Shown: positions 1 through 9,662 of the stretch, piece after piece | Layout: each line of letters opens with the position of its first letter | Numbering within the stretch: position 1 is the first letter of the stretch | From: Lingula anatina | Lineage: Eukaryota > Brachiopoda > Lingulata > Lingulida > Lingulidae | NCBI RefSeq assembly: GCF_001039355.2 | Contig: NW_019775936.1 | Coordinates: 43,597-79,717 of the forward strand | DNA length: 36,121 nucleotides | Direction of reading: 5' to 3' | Notes under the pieces: generated by a model | Told to the model about the DNA's origin: nothing | The model's database searches: none | The model's input: the letters and a program-made list of their open reading frames with translations, nothing else | Program-made: the position numbers and the translations under genes

Positions 1-230
1 ATATTCATCAGTTCTGTAAGTTTCAAGCCAAAAGGTACAATGGTTTTCCACTTATCGTGTTATCGGTGCTGCATATATGTTGAAAAAAGTGAAAAAACAG
101 CATAAATTCCCTAAGAGTGACCCGATCATGCTGATTTTCGAACTTGACCTGCGTATTATGAATATTCATCAGTTCTGCAAGTTTCAAATCAAAAGGCAAA
201 ATGGTTTTCCACTTATCGTGTTATCGGTAA
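1..230. repeat. 161-bp repeat, two partial copies
   Basis: The first 69 bases recur at 162-230 with a few changes, giving a period of 161. The array is cut by the left edge, so its true length is unknown. The second copy runs straight into a GACGGC microsatellite. Similar units ending in GACG-type runs are common in marine mollusc genomes; that link is from memory and is only suggestive. Confidence 0.75.
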
Positions 231-236
231 AAGTGC

Positions 237-264
237 ACGGCGACGGCGACGGCGACGGCGACAG

Positions 265-295
<31 letters not shown>

Positions 296-300
296 AGACG
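237..300. repeat. GACGGC-type microsatellite
   Basis: An imperfect run of GGCGAC/GACGAC units. It gives Asp/Gly-rich or Arg-rich open frames on both strands, which are composition artefacts and not genes. Confidence 0.9.
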
Positions 301-850
301 CAGATGATGGCTATATGTACAGACACATCTGTGTCTGTACATAAAAAGACTTTCAAAGATGGTAGCCCATTGTTGTTAGTGGCCCTGACACACCCCCGCA
401 CCCGCCACTGTAAATAGCCTCAATACCACCGCACCACTTGAGGATAAGCCACTTAACGTTACTTTCTGAAAGAATAAAATATAATAAAAACCCTAATTAA
501 TTTCATCAAGCTCATTAAAAATAAAGTGCTATAGTTATTCTATCGGAAGAGAATTAAAATTGCCGAGACACAGCGGGGAACAGTGCGGATCAGTCTCATC
601 AATCATCAGCTTATAGAAACACAACAGTGAACTACAACCTGGGAAGACGGTCGACTGTCTGGCGATGGACAGTCAAAAGACACTTGCTCGAGAAAAGGAA
701 TGACACTTCCCCAACTTTGCATTTCTCTTCAATATACATGTAATCGGTATCTTCTAAAGATGTACTTCTAAAGATGTACTAAAGGGATGATTATTTAGTT
801 ACCCAATAAAATCTTTAATGGCTTTATTGTAATTAAAAGTACTATGTCGG
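301..850. other. no gene seen
   Basis: AT-rich sequence between the left-edge repeat and the 71-bp minisatellite. No splice-bounded open frame, repeat or RNA gene could be recognised by eye. Confidence 0.5.
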
Positions 851-1135
851 CACTGGAGAATAATATTTAATCAATACAATACATCATGAGTAGTCATGGT
901 GGTGAACTGTGGTAGGTGTGACATTGGAGAATAATATTTAATCAATACAATACATCATGAGTAGTCATGGTGGTGAATTGTGGTAGGTTTGACATTGGAG
1001 AATAATATTGAATCAATATAAGACATCATGAGTAGTCATGGTGGTGAATTGTGGTAGGTGTGACATTGGAGAATAATATTGAATCAATACAATACATCAT
1101 GAGTAGTCATGGTGGTGAATTGTGGTAGGTGTGAC
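851..1135. repeat. 71-bp minisatellite, four copies
   Basis: Units begin near 851, 922, 993 and 1064 and each contains the string ATCATGAGTAGTCATGGTGG. The copies differ by only one to a few bases, so the array is young. It has no coding frame. Confidence 0.95.
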
Positions 1136-2275
1136 AAGAGTTCAATTGTGATTTGGGAGTGTAGCAACAATAATCACAATGTCTAAATATTTTGGACAGT
1201 TGATATATTACACTATTCAAAGATCTTTTCAACCCATACTTAAATAAAAGAAATCCTCCCAGGAAATCGTCCTCTATATCACAAAATAAATGTATATCAT
1301 ATATTATGGAGTATCAACCAACCATATCCCTGCGTAGTAATATATGAATCACCATATCAAAACAATGAACCAATAATGTAATATTATTCACTTAACAAGT
1401 TCAATACTTAAACAATGATTGAAAAGTTGGATTTGGACTGGTTTCCTTTAAATGGGTCCAATAATTTCCAAGTACGTTGTTTTCTAAGTTCCGATAGATG
1501 AATTTGAAGAACCATCAATTTTTAAATGATAATTTTTTTTAAGTCGATTGACCTGTATATTGATATAAAAATTATGGTGTAAATGTAAGTCACTGGATAT
1601 CTTAACAGGTGCATTTATGTTAAAGTGACAATTGTTCATGCCAAAAATTGCCAGATTTATATATTCTTGCCAGTATGCTCAATTATTTATTTTTAGAATA
1701 TATTAATTAAAGCAACCTGTTTTATCAAATGAGTAAACCAAGACATTTTATGGCAAAATAACAAGGGACGGCAAGTATTGTGTAACAAAGGGTGTATTGA
1801 AGTCTGCTTAAATAATAAAATGGAAATATTACGATTATCACGATTATCTTACTACTGGTTCATATTTAATGTGGATATCGTAACAATGTGCTCCTCCAAA
1901 CCTAAAGAGGGGGCATTTGACCCACCACCCCAAGCTCCGTTCCTCCATTGTCTAATTATATCTAGATCATTAACCTTGGCGAGCTTCACTTTAGTCTAGA
2001 TTACATTTGAAATGCGATGCCCGTACGGTGCGCGTAGTATACTGCCCGTAATACCCTTACGTACGGTGTCTGAGCTGAGATAGACGGTGGCCGTGCAAAA
2101 TCGCACGGAGTCTTCATCCCCAGAAATGCACTGCATGACGTCACACCTAGCCCACTGGGCATGCGTGCATTCTTAATGAGTTGCTAGATTGCTATAGGAA
2201 AATGAATGGGTTCACGATTCGTGGGTAATTCGTGAGAATTGACAAACTAACGGCCTGATGCCGATAGACAGCAAC
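1136..2275. other. no gene seen
   Basis: AT-rich, non-coding by eye. A more GC-rich patch at about 2010-2180 contains several CGTACGG-like words and a TGACGTCA site, but no gene can be built on it. Confidence 0.45.
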
Positions 2276-2464
2276 GCTGTGCTATGCTTCATGCAACTCC
2301 TGACCAAATATCGCTAGGGTTTTTAAAAAAATTCTGTTGTACACACGTACTAAGAAGTTTGCCGTATATNGCTGTGCTATGCTTCATGCAACTCCTGACC
2401 AAATATCGCTAGGGTTTTTAAAAAAATTCTGTTGTACACACGTACTAAGAAGTTTGCCGTATAT
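2276..2464. other. assembly-join artefact around a single N
   Basis: Bases 2276-2369 are repeated without visible difference at 2371-2464, with one N at 2370 between them. A perfect direct repeat broken by exactly one N is what results when two contig ends that overlap are placed side by side instead of merged. The true sequence probably has one copy. The same pattern occurs at 24781. Confidence 0.9.
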
Positions 2465-3510
2465 TGCCTAGACTTCCCTCAGCAAAACGCAAATATTTTC
2501 AGAAATTGTGATTTTAGACGGTAGATTCACTCAGAAATAAAGGGAAATTAATTCGTTGCCGATAGCACCAGCTGGTAGCAGTAACATGCAGAGTCTGATT
2601 AAAAAAATCATGGCAATTGAAGATTTTTTACCACTGTACAATGGAGTCCAAAAAGAGCACTTGGTACAAATGTAAAACTGCCCAGTGCAAGGCCAAGAAT
2701 TCAATAAGAATTTTCAATAATATTATCAGATTCTACATAAATTGACTGACCATATCACTACTCAGTATTTAACTAATCTCTTAATCCAAAATTCCTATCA
2801 TCATTTAATAATTATGCAAAATTCTTCTTTCAGATTGCTATTTATTTAAATTTTTAATGCTGCAACTGTTCCAAAATAATCTTGTAGTAAAGGAAAAATG
2901 CAAATAAGAAGTGGAAGACCAATTTTACCCACAGTATTCAATTATTTGAATATTAAAAGAATAAGATCACGATTTAAAAAATTAAAATAATCTTTCATGA
3001 ACTCTTTCATGAATAACATATTAAACAAAAATGAAAGTTATAAATCAGTGGTAATGGCTTATTCTGGAATATATGACCTCTGTACATCATCAGTACCTGA
3101 CTTGGTACAGTATAGTTACTACTTGGATACAGAGTTAGATTTAATAATGTAACAATAAGAAAAATATATATTATAATAATAATAAACTTCTCTGCACATA
3201 TCAGACGCTTGTTACCATGAACTAACACTACTTGACAATGGGCTGAGCACTTATCACAGAGTCTGTGTGCGATGCCATTCTTGTGCTGTGATTGGTTAGT
3301 TGAGTCACGTCAAGCCCTACTGTTGCGCCCTCGCGTATCGCGTAAATGCTGCACATTTCTGGCCATGACAAATTTAAGACCTTGTAACGTAGGCATACTC
3401 TGCGTAGCCCGTAGCTCCTTATGATAAAAAAAATTCGTACGGACAATTTCATCGCACGGCACCCGTGTGATCTAGGCTTTTCCAAACCCTCGCCTGTGTA
3501 GGAATTGAGC
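2465..3510. other. no gene seen
   Basis: Non-coding by eye. A GC-richer patch at 3240-3490 gives a 95-residue open frame on the minus strand with no recognisable domain, splice context or composition bias, so it was not called. Confidence 0.45.
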
Positions 3511-3514
3511 TTCA

Positions 3515-3515
<1 letters not shown>

Positions 3516-3550
<35 letters not shown>

Positions 3551-3590
3551 AATAAATAAATAAAATATAAAAAATAAAAAAAAAAAACTT
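3516..3590. repeat. CA microsatellite with A-rich tail
   Basis: About 16 CA dinucleotides followed by AAAT/AATA units and an A run. Confidence 0.95.
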
Positions 3591-3830
3591 TTCAGGTTCC
3601 AGATCTGGACGTGTTAATGTTGATGTTAATGTTAATGTTGAGCACAGCCTTTACAAAAATTAACGTCGAAAATAACGTCTGGAGCTTTCGGACTTTTATT
3701 CACCGACTGCCTTTTTTCATACAATTTCACAAGCATTTATACTCTATTTCTCCGTTTTATTTCCGTTGTCTTTGCGTAATTACAAGGAACAATCCATTCA
3801 CATGTTGCCAGCCACCCTGAGTGGCTCACA

Positions 3831-4017
3831 GTTACGGACATGTGTAAAACACATGCAAACTAAGGATGGATAAGGTCCAAGAATTAGTAATTCAAATACC
3901 ATTTCCTTATTAAGGAATCTCTAAGAGACTTGTTTTCACTATAAAATATTATTTGAATTACTAATTCTTAGACCTTGTCCATCCTTAGCTTGCATGTGTT
4001 TTACACATGTCCGAAAC
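3831..4017. repeat. foldback (hairpin-forming) element
   Basis: A left arm at about 3831-3898 and a right arm at about 3950-4017 are reverse complements with only about four mismatches over 68 bases, separated by about 50 bases. The whole would fold into one long hairpin. It has no coding capacity. It could be a foldback MITE or a structured-RNA source. No clean target duplication is visible. Confidence 0.85.
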
Positions 4018-5256
4018 TTACAAATCTATTGAGAAATTAACCAATCAAATCGAACTATTTGTGACTTTGACATGTTCCATGTTTTTCCACTACGAGAACA
4101 ATTTCTAAACTTGTTGACTCCTAAAGAAATTTAACTTACACTCATATAACTCCCTATCCTTTTACTCGTTTTATCCGTCCTTGAATTCTACAACATACGC
4201 TCCTTCTTTCATTTTTTAGGCAAAGCAAATACTAAATAACATAAAATTCGTAAATTACCAAAACTAATCATGCTATCTCTATGAAGTAAGCGTTACACTA
4301 CATAAATATATACCTCATGCATTAATGCTCAATGTATTTACAAATAAGACAATGTACCATTGTACCCTGTATTTATAGTAAGATCAGAACAAATTCCATT
4401 CCTTGTTATTTTAAGAATAATCGTCAAAATCGAGTATACATCAGTTCTCGATCATCATCCATCAACAATTCATGATAATGTTTAACAGGAATATCAAACG
4501 TCGCAATAATAATACAGTAACTACAACTAACTAAGTAACACTCCATGCGCCATAATATAAAGACTGAATAATACATTACCAAAATCTAATGGTATATGAT
4601 GCAACATATAACAATTATATTTTTATCAATCATAAAGTCATTAAAATGTTGTGATAGTACACACACCCTCATAAACCAAAAGTCCGCTGGCAAAGACCAA
4701 TGCACTATGTTAATTATATACACATGTAGCAAGTCAAATAAATTCACCTTGGATAAAATTTAATCTGCATCGTGTTCAAATGGTTTGAAGTGATATACTG
4801 TATATATTTTACCACATATACACGGGCAATAATCCGTTCTTTATTGAATAAGAAGCTTTGTGGATTATGCTTCAAAGGATTGAAAATGAAATACATTTTT
4901 TTTACTGAAAAGCGCCATACACACAGAAAATATAGTTTTGAGACAAGGTGCTACATGAATTAGAAGTTAACAATTTAAATACCTTCAACAATGTGACTAT
5001 AAAGTGATACATAATATGAATCACTATATAATATGCAAATATAAATAAATGTATTCTAAACCAACCACCACCTAGTGAAGTAAATCAAATGATTATATAT
5101 CCTCAGTATGATAATGTTGGAGAGCCACGTATGTGAAAATCTACCTCACTGAGATACGCTAGTTTTAGTACCCTAGTTACATAATGTATCATAAGCTCAG
5201 AGTCATTGTTATAGCCTACATGAACAAACACATATATATACTTTATATAAGCAGGA

Positions 5257-5258
<2 letters not shown>
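4018..5258. other. no gene seen
   Basis: Very AT-rich. Only short open frames without domains or plausible splice sites are present. Confidence 0.45.

Positions 5259-5302
<44 letters not shown>
5259..5302. repeat. TAA microsatellite
   Basis: About 14 TAA units. They create poly-Leu and poly-Ile shadow frames on the minus strand. Confidence 0.95.
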
Positions 5303-6146
5303 GATAAATCACACTTATGATTTACATTGTAACTGAAATAGCCGTTAAAGTGTTTATGTAGCCAAATGTTCACAAGCACAACGAAGCCCTGTTTTTGCTC
5401 CAAATTAAGTAGGATAAGTCCATATGACTGAAATTGTCATTTATTAATGACGAAAACTAATAAGATACAAAGTTACAAAACTATAATAAACATCCCCCAA
5501 ACTATATAAGTGCTAAATATAAAAATAATAAAGTATGTTAATGAAATATAACCAGGATTAATTATGAAAAATATGAGAAATCACAAATATATCCGCAGCT
5601 ACAAAGCTGAATGACTTCTCACTGAATACAGCTCGATGGAATTAATCTCCAAAACATCTTTCATAGAATATACTTGTGTGTGCCTTGATACACAGCAGCT
5701 AAGACATTCCTTAACCCTGGACATCTGTTAACACCTTGTCTTGGTCAACTACTTAAGGTCAAAATGTGCAGAGACAAGACCAAAACAAAACGTTGATGTA
5801 TTACCAAAAAGTTAATAGCACCACTAAAACAAACCATTTGCTACATAAATACAATTAATTCTCTTAATTGTAGTTTTGTCCACACCCAAATAACATTGCA
5901 ACTGTTGCCGCGTGTCGGAAAAAGAGAGATATCCAAAAAAATTAATAGAATTTTACGGAAGCTCCTGAAGGAATCAATTAAGTCAAGATGGTGATTTATT
6001 AAAAAAAGGTGCAACGTCCATTTTAATGTCACGAAACTGCTTTTCCACAAAATGTTGCATATGAATATGTAAGATTACAAAATATTTTAGTACAATGTAT
6101 ATAAAACAAGAAGTAGTGATTATGATAATATCCCTCATATAGATTA
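5303..6146. other. no gene seen; beyond the ankyrin gene 3' end
   Basis: AT-rich sequence downstream (minus strand) of the candidate poly(A) signal of the ankyrin/death-domain gene. No domain-bearing frame was recognised. Confidence 0.4.
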
Positions 6147-6152
6147 TTTATT
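6147..6152 (-). terminator. candidate poly(A) signal AATAAA
   Basis: The plus strand reads TTTATT, so the minus strand reads AATAAA, about 150 bases after the stop codon of the ankyrin/death-domain gene. Spacing and motif fit a 3' end, but AT-rich DNA gives many chance matches. Confidence 0.4.
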
Positions 6153-6304
6153 TAACATTAATAACTTATTGTTATGGGAATGCTTTAACCGAATATAATT
6201 GTTATTAAAACTTAGTTATTATAGTGCTTAGTGCTTATAGTGCAATTTGGTTCTTACAGTGCCATTAAGCCCAACTTATACATTATGACATGATTCTTCA
6301 TGCA

Positions 6305-6597
6305 TTAGACGAGTTCGAAAATGCCGTCTCCAAAGTGACGATATTTCATCACCGCCTCACGCTTCCCGTTGCCACCATTTCCGTCTTCTTTACCATTTTG
6401 GAACTCAAATCCACCGGCTTTCACGTACAAGATCTTCAGGTTTTCAGAGACGTAACCCTCCAACTTCACCGGACGCATATTACCCAGGGCAGATGGGCAG
6501 ATGTCTGGCAAATCTACGGCAGTAAGACGCTGGTATTCTTCCGCAGACATTTCACACACTTTGCGCAGCTCCTCTACATAGTGCTGCTCGATTACTT
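6305..6597 (-). CDS. terminal exon of the ankyrin/death-domain gene
   Basis: The acceptor CCCTGTAG precedes the exon, which completes the codon left split (phase 1) by the death-domain exon and stays open for 97 residues to TAA at 6305-6307. The product is a hydrophilic tail with a Gly/Asn/Lys-rich stretch in its middle and no recognised domain. The agreement of phase with the upstream exon is the main support. Confidence 0.75.
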
Positions 6598-7435
6598 CTA
6601 CAGGGAGAAAAAACTAACTTCAGACGATATAGAAATGCTGGAACTTTTTCAGTGATATTTTTAATCGTGGGAAACACAGGGTCATTATTTTAAGAAGCCA
6701 TGTATGGTTGGATCCTTGTGGACAGACACGCATACACACACGCACAGAGGCACGCACACACACAAAAAGATGAGTCCAGTCTGATTCCTTTCAGAGTGGG
6801 GAGAGAAACACCCTAAATAGAAAACAGAAGCATTATTTTTACCCCCAGTAAATCGAAACAGTTTTGAGTTTTTGTCATGAATATTTGAAGAATCATGTGT
6901 GTTTTGTTGATTTTTGACTTACCTGCCGTCTTAACAAATTCTGCAGCTTTTAAAGCGTCAATCAACATTTTCACTGACGCTTCTGATTTCTTATTTCTCC
7001 ACAAAGAAAGGATCTGGAAGCGTTGCTCCGAAGGGTTTAATTGGTGTGTCATATCAATGTCGTCTATTTCTATATCTCCTACACCAAGGTGATATCTAGC
7101 CAACATGCGGCAATCGTCCAGTTTGATGTGATCACACAGCTTGAGGAAGGCTCTCTTAAGGAGATGGTCCTGATGAATTGAACGAAAAAAGGAAAAGAGA
7201 AGGAAAGATATTATTACAAACCTACACAATAAACTGGATACTAAATACATTATGCGATCATTTAAATTATACTTAAGTCATCGCATCTTTAATGGGAAAG
7301 AGTGAATAGTTTTTAGATTTTTTTTATAAAACAGAAAATCTGGATTTGAGAGATATACTGTGTTTTTCTTCAATGACACCTCATGTTACTGCATAAAAGC
7401 TGTATTGAGGACATACCGCAACCTTGTAAAAATAA

Positions 7436-7478
<43 letters not shown>

Positions 7479-9627
7479 GTAATAAATAATAAATAAATAA
7501 ATAAATAAATAAATAAAATGACAGAAGGATTTTTATTAGGGTATTTAAGGTTGCTGTAGAAATGTTTGCTAAAAACTCTGGCATACCTGAACACCTGGGT
7601 TGTTAAATCTACACAGGTATTCTGCAATCGCAGTTAGACCTTTCTTTTTTGCAAGCGTGTACGGGGTTACTTCCCTCTATAAATAAGAAAAAAAGTTGAT
7701 CTTGCCCTAGAGTGTCTATTCATACATCCCTTATCTATCTATCTATCTATCTATCTTTCTTAGATACTGTTTATCACGTTTATCAAGTTAATATTAGAAT
7801 AACTAAGTAAAGGTCAGTGTAAAAAATTCTAAATCGACCAATCTTTTAAACAATATATAAAAAGGCAGGCCTATAACTGATTCCGTGTTGTTTACATAAC
7901 AATTTTTGTCTTTTCCTGACGTTGGGCCTGTACTGCAGAGCATTTCCATTAGTATATACATTTTAGCTACTATTATTTATATCGCATTACTTTTGTTAAC
8001 TTTCGACAAATTAACATGTTAAACAAAGAGTATTAAAGAATGGAGAAATGATCAATTGTCAAGTTATTTTATAAATGACAGCCGACACACACCCAAGCAT
8101 GTCTTTTCACACACTAACCCTATCTTGTACGTTGGGATCCGCCCCGTGCTGGAGGAGAAGCTGGATACACTGTGTAGCACCATGTTCTGCAGCCCAGTGT
8201 AGTGGTGTACGTCCTATCTGTGGGTTTTAAAAACGTGATAACTTGGGCGCATTATTAGTTGATTTTAATTAGTCCTATTTCATTTTCAAACAGTCCACTG
8301 TTTGTAAATAGTGTTTATAAATAGTCATAAATCCTTATTATTAAAGTCCCTAATTATCAATTGTAGGAAGGATGTTGAATGCATGTTGCTTTTGTGAAAT
8401 TGTAAGATACGGCAGCAAAATAAATGTCACAGTGACATTTTTAAAAGTTTGATATAATGTTTTAATAGTAAAGTTTAAACAGACCACACACCTCAAGCAC
8501 ATTTCCACTCACATACTTACCGCATCCTGTATATTGGGATCTGCCTCGTGCTGGAGGAGAAGCTGGACACACTCTGTGGCACCTTGCTTTACAGCGAAGT
8601 GTAGTGGTGTACGTCGACCTGGACCCTGTGGATTAGGACATTATGATAATTATGATGCAACATCTGTCTTTATTTTGTCATAATTAGTCTATATTCTAAT
8701 ATAATTAAACAATCTACAATATGACATTAGGGTATATGCATGATCCTTAGAACTTACTTATTGATTTTAGTCCGGAATATTTTGTGATATGAAATTGTAA
8801 GATTTGGCAGCTAAAAAAACAAAAAAAATGTGTCAATGAATATGATTTAAAGTTACATACAATGTATTCATAGTAATATTAAACAGCGTACACACCATCA
8901 GCCATATATGCCGTCCTATACTTTTGCTCTGTATATTGGGATTTGCCTCGTGCTGGAGGAGAAGCTGGACACACTGTGTGGCACCTCGCTGTGCAGCCAA
9001 GTGTAGTGGTGTACGTCCTAACTGTGGGTTTTAAATACGTGATAATTTAGATGCATAATTAGTTATTTCTAATTAGTCATTTCATTTTCACACAGTGCAC
9101 TGTTAGTAAATTGTGCTTATGATTCGTCGTTAAGCCTCATAATAATAGCTATTATAAGTCCGCCATTATCAATTGTAGGAAGGACGTTGAATGTATGTTG
9201 CTGTTGTGATGGGAAATTGTAAGATTTTGCAGCAAAATAAATGATACAGTGAATATATTTTTTAACTGTGATATACTGTTTTAATCGTAAAATTTAAACT
9301 GACCAAACGCTCCAAGCACATTTTCCACCCGCATACTTACCTCATCCTGTATATTGTAATTTGTCCCGTGCTGGAGGAGTAGCTGGACACACTGTGTGGC
9401 ACCTCGCTTTGCAGCCAAGTGTAGTGGTGTACGTCGACCTGCACCCTGTGGATTCGGAAATTATGATAATTTTAATGCAACATCTGTCTTTATTTTGTAA
9501 TAATTAGTCTATATTCTAATATAATGGAACAATCTACTGTATGTCATTAGGGTATATGCATGATCCTTAGAACTTACTTATTGATTTTAGTCCGGAATAT
9601 TTTGCGATATGAAATTGTAAGATTTGG

Positions 9628-9662
<35 letters not shown>

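Noticed and set aside
77-401. Open frames on both strands over the GACGGC run
   Set aside because: They arise from the microsatellite, with Asp/Gly or Arg repeats and no other content.
851-1135. Possible CRISPR-like array
   Set aside because: The whole 71-bp unit repeats with no unique spacers, in an animal genome; it is a minisatellite.
2010-3490. Weak inverted similarity between GC-richer patches at about 2010-2180 and 3240-3490
   Set aside because: Only a few short words match by eye; an alignment would be needed before calling a repeat.
5103-5403. Poly-Leu and poly-Ile membrane-like frames
   Set aside because: They are translations of the TAA microsatellite; the same holds for frames near 7370-7627.
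6290-6655. 121-residue plus-strand frame
   Set aside because: It is the antisense shadow of the terminal exon of the ankyrin/death-domain gene, which has matching splice phase.
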